This document shows, in pieces, positions 1 to 7,273 of a stretch of 42,583 nucleotides of DNA. The notes beneath the pieces were generated by a model. That model searched no databases and was not told where the DNA came from. It saw only the letters and a list, made by a program, of their open reading frames with translations. How positions within the stretch are numbered: position 1 is the first letter of the stretch; every line of letters begins with the position of its first letter. The stretch is from Mycobacterium sp. PO1 (GTDB lineage: Bacteria > Actinomycetota > Actinomycetes > Mycobacteriales > Mycobacteriaceae), in contig NZ_BLTG01000031.1 of NCBI RefSeq assembly GCF_017312405.1, positions 1 to 42,583 on the forward strand. The letters run 5' to 3'. A program made the translations under genes and the position numbers.

Positions 1-1
1 C

Positions 2-58
2 GAGGTGTTACTCGATCACTCGACGTTGCCCATCGACAACCTGTCGGTAGTCCTGTAG
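2..58 (+). CDS. Ring-hydroxylating oxygenase beta subunit, C-terminal fragment cut by the window start
   Basis: The frame starting at base 2 runs open to a TAG at 56-58 and encodes the last 18 residues of a protein ending LLDHSTLPIDNLSVVL. The beta subunits at 24623-25165 and 32196-32750 end in LLDHTTLPTHNLSFWI and LLDQTVLLAKNLSIIL, so the match in sequence, length to stop and position is clear. It is the tail of a SnoaL/NTF2-fold small subunit of a Rieske oxygenase, almost certainly the partner of the alpha subunit starting at 119. Here beta precedes alpha, the reverse of the other four pairs in the window. The start lies outside the window. Confidence 0.75.
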   Translation, partial: EVLLDHSTLPIDNLSVVL

Positions 59-118
59 GGCCAGCTCCGCTCACCACCTCCGCGTGGATATCGCCGATTC
101 CAGAAAGGGCCCAACCAT

Positions 119-1486
119 ATGACCACCGAAACAACCGGAACAGCTGACGCGACCGATCCCTACCTGCGGCGCGCGTTGCGGGAGGTAGCGGACGGGCTCA
201 AGGTCGGGCGCTTACCGGCCCGCGTCGTCAGCGATCCCGCGCTACACACGATCGAGATGGAGCGGATCTTCGGGCGCGCCTGGGTGTTTCTCGGACACGA
301 GTCGGAGTTGGCCAAGTCCGGCGACTTCGTCGTGCGGCACATCGGGGCCGATTCGGTGATCGTTTGCCGGGACAACTCCGGCCGCATCCAGGCGCTGTCC
401 AATTCTTGTCGCCACCGTGGTGCGCTCGTGTGCCGGGCGGAGATGGGAAACACCGCGCACTTCCAATGCCCGTACCACGGCTGGGTGTACAGCAACACCG
501 GAGAGCTCGTCGGCGTGCCGGCGATGACGGAGGCCTATCCCGGCGGCTTCGACAAGTCGCAGTGGGGATTACGTCACATCCCCCATGTCGACTCGTACGC
601 CGGATTCATCTTCGGCAGCGTCGATCCGAAGGCGCCGAGCCTGACCGACTACCTCGGCGACACGACGTTCTACCTCGACCTCATTGCGAAGAAGACAGCG
701 GGCGGTCTGGAGGTGATAGGGGCACCGCATCGATGGGTGATGTCAGCGAACTGGAAGACAGCCGCCGACAATTTTGTCGGCGACTCCTACCACACCCTCT
801 TTGCTCACCGCTCGATGGTCGAGCTAGGCATGGCGCCCGGTGACCCAAACTTCGCGAGCGCACCAGCGGAAATCTCGCTGCAGAACGGCCACGGCGTCGG
901 CGTACTCGGCTTTCCGCCCACGCTCGCCGATTTTCCCGAGTACGAGGGATACCCCGACGAAGTCGTCGACCAGATGGCGACGTCCTACCCGTCGCCGGTA
1001 CACAAGGACCTGATGCGACGCTCATCCTTTATTCACGGCACCGTGTTCCCGAATTTGTCGTTCATCAACGTGACCCTCGCGCAGGACCACATGTCGCCCC
1101 CTACCCCCTTCATCACGTTCCGGGTATGGCATCCGCTCTCCCATGATCGGATGGAGATCCTCTCCTGGTTCCTGGTCGAACGCGATGCTCCGGAATGGTT
1201 GCGCGATGCGTCCCAGGCGTCCTACGTCAACAACTTCGGCCCAGGTGGGGTTTTCGAACAGGACGACGCCGAGGCATGGAAGGCCATCACCGAATCTGTC
1301 CAGGGCCCGTTCGCCGGTGAAGGCCTGCTGAACTACGAAATGGGCATGGACTTGACTCCGCTCACCGACTGGCCAGGGCCGGGAGAGGCCCTCCCGAGCG
1401 GGTACGCCGAGCAGAATCAGCGGCGGTTTTGGGGGAGATGGCTGGAATACATGGGTCAGCCTCCCGCATTCGGCGGGCGTGCTTGA
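119..1486 (+). CDS. Rieske non-heme iron oxygenase, alpha (catalytic) subunit
   Basis: Cytoplasmic large subunit of an aromatic-ring-hydroxylating oxygenase, 455 residues. The N-terminal Rieske [2Fe-2S] motif is complete: C97-x-H99 (CRHRG) and C117-x2-H120 (CPYHGW). The catalytic domain carries the bridging Asp222 and mononuclear-iron ligands His225 and His230 in GDSYHTLFAH, and a distal acidic ligand in FEQDD around 382. The family adds O2 to an aromatic ring or hydroxylates a substrate, using electrons from a separate reductase/ferredoxin. The ATG at 119 follows a GAAAGGG stretch. It is very similar to the alpha subunit at 23283 (both have the GAPxRWV..ANWKT..DNFVGD core). Its beta partner is the fragment just upstream. 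The substrate is unknown. Confidence 0.93.
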   Translation: MTTETTGTADATDPYLRRALREVADGLKVGRLPARVVSDPALHTIEMERIFGRAWVFLGHESELAKSGDFVVRHIGADSVIVCRDNSGRIQALSNSCRHRGALVCRAEMGNTAHFQCPYHGWVYSNTGELVGVPAMTEAYPGGFDKSQWGLRHIPHVDSYAGFIFGSVDPKAPSLTDYLGDTTFYLDLIAKKTAGGLEVIGAPHRWVMSANWKTAADNFVGDSYHTLFAHRSMVELGMAPGDPNFASAPAEISLQNGHGVGVLGFPPTLADFPEYEGYPDEVVDQMATSYPSPVHKDLMRRSSFIHGTVFPNLSFINVTLAQDHMSPPTPFITFRVWHPLSHDRMEILSWFLVERDAPEWLRDASQASYVNNFGPGGVFEQDDAEAWKAITESVQGPFAGEGLLNYEMGMDLTPLTDWPGPGEALPSGYAEQNQRRFWGRWLEYMGQPPAFGGRA

Positions 1487-1541
1487 TGAAGCTTCTGCCC
1501 AGGCTGTGCGCGAAGTGCGCCCGTTCACCAATCGGCGCCGC

Positions 1542-2333
1542 GTGAGTGCCGTGACGGCGGGGGACCGCCGGGTCGCAATTGTCACTGCCGCCGCCGCGGG
1601 AATCGGTAAGGCGATCGCCCTGCGGTGGTGCCGCGAAGGTGGGTGCTGTGTCATGGCCGACACCGACGGCGAGGGCCTCGATGCGGCCGTGGCCGAATTG
1701 GCCGAGTCCGGCGCGGCGGTTTGCGGCGTCGCCGGCGACGTTTGCCTCAGCGATGTTGCCAACAGTGTCGTCGAACGGGCGCTGACCGAGTTCGGGCGGC
1801 TCGACACACTGTTCAACGTCGTCGGCGGGAGCCTGGCTCGCAACGTGGAGGAGATCAGCGAGGAGCAGTGGCGCAGCCAGATCGACATGAACCTCGGCAG
1901 TGTCTTTCAGATGTCCAAACCCGTCATCCCACTCCTGCGCCAGGGTGGCGGCGGGTCGATCGTCAACGTCGCGTCGACGGCCGGGATTCTGGCCGAGAAC
2001 AGGTGCTCCGCCTACAGCGCGAGCAAAGGCGGGGTCGTGCTGCTCACGAAGAACATGGCCCTCGACTTCGCCCGCGACAACATCCGCGTGAACGCGATCG
2101 CCCCTGGGGGCACCCGCACGCCGAGGATTGAACGGTTCCTGGCCGAGCACCCCGAACACGCCTCGATGATGGTGGACCTCTGCGCGATGCAGCGTTTCGC
2201 AGGACCAGAGGAGATCGCGGCGCCGGCTGTGTTTCTTGCCTCGCCCGAGGCGTCCTACATCACTGGTGCCGTGCTGCCGGTCGACGGAGGCATGACCGCC
2301 GGCGTCACTTTCCGGGCGTTCGAGGCGGTATGA
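1542..2333 (+). CDS. Short-chain dehydrogenase/reductase (SDR)
   Basis: Classical SDR of 263 residues that oxidises or reduces an alcohol/ketone with NAD(P). The cofactor motif is TAAAAGIG (15-22), slightly divergent from TGxxxGxG; the catalytic Ser145, Tyr158 and Lys162 (YSASK) are present; NVVGG at 92-96 replaces the usual NNAG. The C-terminal YITGAVLPVDGG is typical. The open frame extends to a GTG at 1479 that overlaps the upstream stop by 8 bases, but this would add 21 residues before the Rossmann strand; GTG 1542 gives normal SDR length, although neither start has a convincing ribosome site. Its position after a Rieske alpha subunit suggests a dihydrodiol or hydroxy-substrate dehydrogenase. 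Confidence 0.88.
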   Translation: MSAVTAGDRRVAIVTAAAAGIGKAIALRWCREGGCCVMADTDGEGLDAAVAELAESGAAVCGVAGDVCLSDVANSVVERALTEFGRLDTLFNVVGGSLARNVEEISEEQWRSQIDMNLGSVFQMSKPVIPLLRQGGGGSIVNVASTAGILAENRCSAYSASKGGVVLLTKNMALDFARDNIRVNAIAPGGTRTPRIERFLAEHPEHASMMVDLCAMQRFAGPEEIAAPAVFLASPEASYITGAVLPVDGGMTAGVTFRAFEAV

Positions 2334-2390
2334 GCATGATCCCCAACCGCTGGAATCGTCGCCGGACCCACGAAAGCGCCGCGGGCTGAG

Positions 2391-3416
2391 ATGGAAGCGA
2401 TCGTTCTTAACGGCAACAACGACGTCGGTCTGACGTCGGTGCCAGACCCGGCGCCGCAGGCCGGTGAGGTCATCATCGAGGTGGCGGCGACAGGGCTGTG
2501 TGGAACTGACCTTCACGAGTTTGTTGAGGGGCCCACCTTCTCGCAGCCGCCGGTGGTGCTCGGTCACGAGGTCTCGGGCCGGATCGTGGAGGTCGGAGCG
2601 GGCGTCGACCAATCCCGCATCGGGGAGGGCGCCGCGGTGATTCCGATGGATTTCTGCGGGAGCTGCCACTATTGCCACCGGTCGCTCTTTCACTTGTGCC
2701 AGCGCCCAGGGTGGATCGGCTTCACCCGAAACGGGGGCTTGGCGAACTACGTCGCAGTGCCCTCTCGGCTCGCGGTCCGAGTGCCGGACGTGGTGGACCT
2801 CGAGGTGGCGGCGCTGACCGAGCCGACGGCGGTGGCGTTCCACGCGGTGCGGCGAGCGGAACTGCTCCTTGGCGAAACGGTGATGGTCCTCGGTGCCGGG
2901 GCACTCGGGCTCACCGTGATCCAGTGCGCACGCGCGGCCGGAGCTGCGCGAATCTTCGTCACGGAACCAAGCGGCGTGCGGGCCAGCCTGGCGCGCGACC
3001 TCGGTGCGACGTTGGTGCTCGATCCGAATGATCCCGGGACCACCGCGCGCATTTTGGAGGAGACCCGCGGTGTAGGGGTGGACGTGGTCTTCCATGTGGC
3101 GGGCAGCGCGGAGGCGTTCACACAGGGCCTGGACTGCCTCCGTAAACAGGGCCGTTTCATGGAGATGTCGTCGTGGGCTGGTGCGGCCTCGCTGGATGTC
3201 AACCGCCATCTGCTCAAGGAGATTCAGCTCCGGATGGTTTTCGGTTACGACATGTTCGACGATTTCCCGGCTGTTCTCGCCCTGATCGCCGACGGAAAAC
3301 TCGCGCTCGCGCCGCAGATCACCGCTCGAGTCCCGCTGGACCGCGCTGTCAAGGAGGGATTGGGCGGGCTATTGGAGGGCCGGGAGGGTTTGGTCAAGGT
3401 GCTGGTGAAGCCGTGA
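2391..3416 (+). CDS. Zinc-dependent medium-chain alcohol dehydrogenase (MDR)
   Basis: MDR-superfamily dehydrogenase of 341 residues. The GroES-like N-terminal domain has catalytic-zinc ligands Cys37, His59 and Glu60 (CGTDLHE, GHE) and a structural zinc site Cys89/92/95/103 spaced C-x2-C-x2-C-x7-C. The Rossmann domain carries GAGALGL. Family members of the 2,3-butanediol/sorbitol dehydrogenase type oxidise secondary alcohols with NAD(P). A clear paralogue sits at 25272-26303 with the same zinc residue numbering, also downstream of a closely related Rieske subunit. ATG 2391 is 57 bases after the SDR stop. The next gene overlaps or nearly abuts this stop, so the genes are co-transcribed. Substrate unknown. 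Confidence 0.9.
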   Translation: MEAIVLNGNNDVGLTSVPDPAPQAGEVIIEVAATGLCGTDLHEFVEGPTFSQPPVVLGHEVSGRIVEVGAGVDQSRIGEGAAVIPMDFCGSCHYCHRSLFHLCQRPGWIGFTRNGGLANYVAVPSRLAVRVPDVVDLEVAALTEPTAVAFHAVRRAELLLGETVMVLGAGALGLTVIQCARAAGAARIFVTEPSGVRASLARDLGATLVLDPNDPGTTARILEETRGVGVDVVFHVAGSAEAFTQGLDCLRKQGRFMEMSSWAGAASLDVNRHLLKEIQLRMVFGYDMFDDFPAVLALIADGKLALAPQITARVPLDRAVKEGLGGLLEGREGLVKVLVKP

Positions 3417-3430
3417 GTGAGGGAGGCTTG

Positions 3431-4516
3431 ATGGTCGTCGCCGCGACAAGCCGCGGTGTGTTCACCGTGTGCGGCGACGGCAAGGCCCGGGCTTGGCCCG
3501 AGTTGCCGGGGCAGGTCATGGCCATGGCTGTTCAGGACGAGCGCGTCGCCGTCGCCGTCCACAAGCACGGCGTGTTTCTGGCCACCGTGGGCGCAGACCA
3601 CTGGACTGACCTCGGCGATGGCCTCGCGCACCGCGACGTGCGCGCGCTGGCGTTCGATCCGCACACGCCCAACGCGCTCTACGCCGGAACAGAACCAGCG
3701 CACTTGCTGCGGTGGCACGACGGGATCTGGGCCGAGTGTGGAAACGTCCTCGGCGTACCCGAAGCGAAAAGGTGGAGCTTCCCCATCCGCCCGGGAATCG
3801 CGCATGTCCGTACCATCGCCGTGCACCCACTAGAAGCTGACGTCGTCTACGTCGGCATTGAAGTCGGCTCCCTCCTGGTCACCCGGGACCGGGGACAGAC
3901 GTGGGAGGAGATCGATGGCCTCGGTCACGACATCCACCGCGTGGTTCTGCACCCGGATGCCCCCGACCGGCTCATCGTCACCACCGGCCAGGACACCAAG
4001 CCTTACCGCGGCGGCAAGGGCATTTACCGCAGCACCGACCGAGGATCGAGCTGGGTGCAGTCCAACGACGGACTCGGCGAGCGCAACTACACCGAAGACG
4101 CGATCGTGGTGCATCCCGCCGACCCCGACGTGGTGTTCCTCGCCGCGGCCGACGGCATCCCACCGAAGTGGGCCGCAGTGCGCCGGCTGGTGATGGGCGT
4201 GCTCAACGGCAATGTCTATTTCCTGTCGCCGTCCAAACTGCGCCGACGCCGCGGCGCCGACGTGGGATTCTTCCGCAGCAACGACGGTGGCGCCTCCTGG
4301 GTACGGCTGGATAGCGAGGACGACCGCGGCTTGTTCGACATGGTCTGGGCGCTGGAGGGTGAGCTCACTGATGGCGGCGAGCTGCTGCTGTACCACGGCA
4401 CCACGGCGGGTGGGCTTTACGTGTCGGAAGACGAGGGCCACACCTGGAAGTGCCTGGCCGACGGCCTGGGCGCGATCACCCACATCGCGACGCCGAAGAA
4501 AGGAGCAGCGCAGTGA
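3431..4516 (+). CDS. Asp-box (BNR/YCF48-like) beta-propeller protein
   Basis: A 361-residue protein built from propeller-type repeats. Four Asp boxes (S/T-x-D-x-G-x-T/S-W) are visible: TRDRGQTW (151-158), STDRGSSW (201-208), SNDGGASW (283-290) and SEDEGHTW (332-339), separated by blades with the pattern VxxHPxxPDxxxxxT. This fold occurs in sialidases, sortilin-type proteins and the YCF48 photosystem assembly factor. I see no sialidase catalytic set, signal peptide or membrane segment, so a cytoplasmic scaffold or assembly role is an inference. ATG 3431 has GGGAGG at 3421-3426; an in-frame GTG at 3413 overlapping the previous stop is an alternative. Its stop overlaps the next Rieske gene by 4 bases. 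Confidence 0.82.
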   Translation: MVVAATSRGVFTVCGDGKARAWPELPGQVMAMAVQDERVAVAVHKHGVFLATVGADHWTDLGDGLAHRDVRALAFDPHTPNALYAGTEPAHLLRWHDGIWAECGNVLGVPEAKRWSFPIRPGIAHVRTIAVHPLEADVVYVGIEVGSLLVTRDRGQTWEEIDGLGHDIHRVVLHPDAPDRLIVTTGQDTKPYRGGKGIYRSTDRGSSWVQSNDGLGERNYTEDAIVVHPADPDVVFLAAADGIPPKWAAVRRLVMGVLNGNVYFLSPSKLRRRRGADVGFFRSNDGGASWVRLDSEDDRGLFDMVWALEGELTDGGELLLYHGTTAGGLYVSEDEGHTWKCLADGLGAITHIATPKKGAAQ

Positions 4517-5694
4517 AGCTTGGACCGACGCTGGAGTTCGACCATGTGCAGCCGGCGATCCGGAAACGGTTCACCTCTGCAGCGGACATTCCCAAGGAGG
4601 TGTTCAGCGACCCCGACGTCTACCGGGAAGAGCTCACCCGCATCTTCTATGGCCCCTACTGGCATCCGATCGCGCACCGGGCCGAGCTGGCCGAGCGCAA
4701 CGCCTTCCGGACGAGATGGCTGGCCGACGTGCCGCTGCTGATGGTGCGGGACGGCGATGACCGCATCCGCGTGTTCGTCAACTCCTGCGCCCATCGGGGA
4801 ACGCTACTGGAGCAGCGCCGGTGCGGGGTGGCGGAGCGATTCGAGTGTCCGTATCACCGCTGGCTCTTCAACAATGACGGCCGGTTCGCCGGCGCGCCAC
4901 GCCGCATGCAGTTTCGCCCCGACTTCCGCGAGGAGGACTACGGCCTACGAGAACTGCACGTAGTCGAGTCGTGGGGGTTGATCTTCGTCAGCATGGCCGA
5001 TGAGCCGCCGCCGTTCGACGATTACCTCGGCGATAGCGCGGCTCCGTTGCGCGACTGCATGGTCGATGACGGGGACTTGACGCTGCTGGGCTACCAGACG
5101 GTGGTGTTCCAGAGTAATTGGAAGACCTACATAGACAACGATCCCTATCACGCGCCGCTGCTGCACAGCGCGTTCAAACTACTCAACTGGCAGGGCGGCA
5201 GCGGCAACGTGCTGGTCAGCGAGCCCTACGGGCACATGTCGATTCTCTACGATGCGCAACCCTACGTGGACAACGGCTTCCTGGCTGACCCGAGTGTGGT
5301 CATGCGGAAGGGGGACGACAGCCGAGCCCGCGTCATCGCGTTACGGCCGGTCACTGGGATCGTGCGTCACGTCGACACGATCAACATCCGGTACGCCCGC
5401 CCGCTCGGGGTTGATCGTACCGAGGTGCGATACACGTTCTTCGGCCATGCCAGTGACAGCGAGGACTTCGCACGCCACCGAGTCCGCCAGTCGTCGAATC
5501 TGCTGGGGCCGAGCGGCTTCATCAGTATCGAGGACGCCGCCATCTACAACCGCGTGCAGGCGACCGCGCGTGATGGCGGCTATCAGCGCTTTGTCGCCGG
5601 CGTCGGCCGACCATTGTCGGAGTCGTCGCAGAACGACGAGGTCGCCAATACCGGCTGGTGGGCGCACTACCAGGAGGTGATGGAGTTTTGTTGA
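4513..5694 (+). CDS. Rieske non-heme iron oxygenase, alpha subunit (divergent)
   Basis: Alpha subunit of 393 residues, shorter than and divergent from the other four. Rieske ligands are C92-x-H94 (CAHRG) and C112-x2-H115; the second motif reads CPYHRW where the family normally has CPYHGW. The iron site lies in the 202-218 segment (NWKTYIDND then PYHAPLLH), with His213 and His218 as ligands; a later acidic residue in the IEDAAIYN segment is the likely third ligand. GTG 4513 overlaps the propeller stop (GTGA) and follows AAAGGAG at 4499-4505. It is paired with the beta subunit starting at 5688, so it is probably a two-component aromatic oxygenase. Substrate unknown. Confidence 0.9.
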   Translation: MKLGPTLEFDHVQPAIRKRFTSAADIPKEVFSDPDVYREELTRIFYGPYWHPIAHRAELAERNAFRTRWLADVPLLMVRDGDDRIRVFVNSCAHRGTLLEQRRCGVAERFECPYHRWLFNNDGRFAGAPRRMQFRPDFREEDYGLRELHVVESWGLIFVSMADEPPPFDDYLGDSAAPLRDCMVDDGDLTLLGYQTVVFQSNWKTYIDNDPYHAPLLHSAFKLLNWQGGSGNVLVSEPYGHMSILYDAQPYVDNGFLADPSVVMRKGDDSRARVIALRPVTGIVRHVDTINIRYARPLGVDRTEVRYTFFGHASDSEDFARHRVRQSSNLLGPSGFISIEDAAIYNRVQATARDGGYQRFVAGVGRPLSESSQNDEVANTGWWAHYQEVMEFC

Positions 5695-6185
5695 CATCGA
5701 GCGTCGAAGATCGGCGGGCACGTGCCGCGTACCTGGTGGACGAACTGCTGGGAGCCTACGCCCGCGCAGTCGACGATCAAGACTTCACCGCGTGGCTGGC
5801 CCTGTTCGCGCCGGAATGTGCCTACGAGGTGCGCGCGATGGAGAACGTCCGTGAGGGGCTGCCGCTGGCGTACATGATGGACGATTGCCGAGAACGGCTG
5901 GCCGACCGCGTGAAGATGATCCAGGAGGTCTGGGCGGGCACGGTCGAACCCTACGACACCCGCCACGTTCAGCAGCGTACGGCGATGCGTGAGCTCGGCG
6001 AAGACCGCTGGGAGGTACGGTCCAACGTCCTCGTCACCTACACCGGTGCCTCCGGCGAGCCGGGGATTCTGGTCAGCGGCTACAGCGAAGACGTCGTCGT
6101 CCTTGACGATGAAACCGCGCTGTTTCAGCAGAAATTCGTGGTGGTGGACAACACTCCGCCGCGCTATCTGGTGTACCCCGTTTGA
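5688..6185 (+). CDS. Ring-hydroxylating oxygenase beta subunit
   Basis: A 165-residue SnoaL/NTF2-fold protein with the small-subunit pattern: LVDELLGAYARAVDDQDFTAWLALFAPEC near the N-terminus (the D-x2-xWLxLFAxxxxY signature), RVKMIQ in the middle, RHVQQRT before a strand-rich core and a hydrophobic C-terminus. It has no metal centre; in the family it stabilises the alpha3beta3 hexamer. The start is a TTG: AGGAGGTG at 5672-5679 sits 8 bases before TTG 5688, with TTG 5691 (overlapping the upstream stop) an equal alternative. Partner of the alpha subunit at 4513. Confidence 0.85.
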   Translation: MLTSSVEDRRARAAYLVDELLGAYARAVDDQDFTAWLALFAPECAYEVRAMENVREGLPLAYMMDDCRERLADRVKMIQEVWAGTVEPYDTRHVQQRTAMRELGEDRWEVRSNVLVTYTGASGEPGILVSGYSEDVVVLDDETALFQQKFVVVDNTPPRYLVYPV

Positions 6186-6213
6186 CTCGTCGACCGAAGG
6201 AGTGGATTCGATA

Positions 6214-6612
6214 ATGACTGCCGTTGCGTTGATGTCGCCCGAGTGGGCACGCGCGTACCGCGACCTGTGGAACGACTCGGCCGAGATCCGGCAGGGCGCC
6301 AAAGAATTGAGCATGCTGATCGAATGGCGAGTACAGGACGCCAACGACCAGGTCTCACAGTTGGAGATCACCGATGGTGAGGCCGTCTACGGCGGGGTGC
6401 AGATCGAAGGGCGAAAGCCTGACTTCGTTCTGACTGCAACCGCGAGCGTCTGGCACCGGGTCGCGGACGGCGAGCTCGGCGTAGCGAACGCCATCGCGAC
6501 GCGCAAGATCAAATTCGTGGGCCCGGTCAAGGTGGCGATGGCGAACATGGCGGTGCTCGGCGCCGGACTCCGCCTCCTAGGTCAGGTCGACGGACTCGTC
6601 TGGGGAGACTGA
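6214..6612 (+). CDS. SCP2-like sterol-binding domain protein
   Basis: A 132-residue single-domain protein resembling the SCP2 sterol-carrier fold: a first helix (SPEWARAYRDLWNDSAEI), a beta sheet with GGVQIEGRKPDFVLTA, then WHRVADGELGVANAIATRKIKFVGPV, which matches the family's pattern of a small domain ending in a hydrophobic helix. Such domains bind hydrophobic acyl or steroid ligands, so it could hold or present the pathway's hydrophobic intermediate. ATG 6214 has GAAGGAG at 6196-6202. The next gene starts 2 bases after its stop. The assignment rests on the pattern, not a search. Confidence 0.7.
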   Translation: MTAVALMSPEWARAYRDLWNDSAEIRQGAKELSMLIEWRVQDANDQVSQLEITDGEAVYGGVQIEGRKPDFVLTATASVWHRVADGELGVANAIATRKIKFVGPVKVAMANMAVLGAGLRLLGQVDGLVWGD

Positions 6613-6614
6613 AC

Positions 6615-7133
6615 ATGGCAGCTTCTCCACGGTGGCAGTGCGACCGGGCGGCGGGCGCGTCCGGGGCCATTCAGTTTCACGGGGTGATTACGGATGAAGA
6701 TGGTCGACCAGTTCCTAACGTCCTGATCGAGACCTGGCACGCCGCGGGGGACGACGACAACGCGGCGACGAAGATCGGACGGCCGCGGTGCGACGGCCGG
6801 AACTACACCCGCCCAAAGAGCGTCATCACCGACCAACAGGGTCGATACAGCGTGAAAATGGTGCCGCCTCTAGCACCTGAGCACGGATCAGCACCGTTCA
6901 TAGCGGTCTCAGTAGAAGCCCGGGGGCATCTCGATCGGCTGATCACCCGCGCCTACCTTCCAGGGTGCCATCTCGCCAAAGATTCCCTGCTGCGCCGTCT
7001 GCCCGCCGAGCGGCGGCAAGCCCTTATCGCCACCCGCGACGACATCGGACTTCGTTTCGACATCACGCTGCGGCCAGCAATTTGCGTGACGGCTGAAACC
7101 TCTGATGAGTCGCGCCAGGGAGCAGTGACGTGA
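6615..7133 (+). CDS. Intradiol dioxygenase-family protein, protocatechuate 3,4-dioxygenase alpha-subunit-like
   Basis: A 172-residue protein with the intradiol beta-sandwich pattern: GVITDEDGRPVPNVLIETWHA, then TDQQGRYSVKMVPP, then PFIAVSVEARGHLDRLITRAYLPG and a RFDIT strand near the end. The PFIAVSVEARG segment occupies the place where catalytic subunits have the H-x-H iron ligands, so the iron site is missing, as in PcaG, the non-catalytic alpha chain of protocatechuate 3,4-dioxygenase. No catalytic beta chain (PcaH) is visible in the window, so it is either an orphan with a different role or its partner lies elsewhere. Its stop overlaps a 47-codon ORF (GTGA) that leads into yrbEA. Confidence 0.75.
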   Translation: MAASPRWQCDRAAGASGAIQFHGVITDEDGRPVPNVLIETWHAAGDDDNAATKIGRPRCDGRNYTRPKSVITDQQGRYSVKMVPPLAPEHGSAPFIAVSVEARGHLDRLITRAYLPGCHLAKDSLLRRLPAERRQALIATRDDIGLRFDITLRPAICVTAETSDESRQGAVT

Positions 7134-7273
7134 ACGTTTTGGGGCGATACGGCATCGCCGTACCGGCTGTCATGGACGCATTCTGGCGAAGCTGTTGGCG
7201 TCGGCGTGGCCGCGGCGACGCCGACTCCGGCCCCGCAGGCGCACCTCAGCACGGTAATGGGGTATTCGAGTGA
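7130..7273 (+). CDS. Candidate small coupled ORF, 47 aa, unknown function
   Basis: GTG 7130 to TGA 7271-7273 encodes 47 residues. Support: AGGGAG at 7117-7122 lies 7 bases before the GTG; the start overlaps the upstream stop as GTGA; the stop overlaps the yrbEA start, also as GTGA. So it bridges two genes otherwise separated by 136 bases with perfect 4-base overlaps. The N-terminal half is mildly hydrophobic (VLGRYGIAVPAVMDAFW), followed by an Arg-rich stretch and a Gly/Pro/Asp-rich tail. I do not recognise a family. It may be a real microprotein or act only to couple ribosomes into yrbEA. Confidence 0.45.
   Translation: MNVLGRYGIAVPAVMDAFWRSCWRRRGRGDADSGPAGAPQHGNGVFE

Noticed and set aside
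1479..1541. Upstream GTG extension of the first SDR gene
   Set aside because: It adds 21 Arg-rich residues before the Rossmann strand, longer than normal for the family; kept only as an alternative start.
1022..3209. Long minus-strand open frames opposite the Rieske, SDR and MDR genes (up to 615 codons)
   Set aside because: They lie antisense to clearly coding genes, have no domain pattern and are expected by-products of high-GC codon use.
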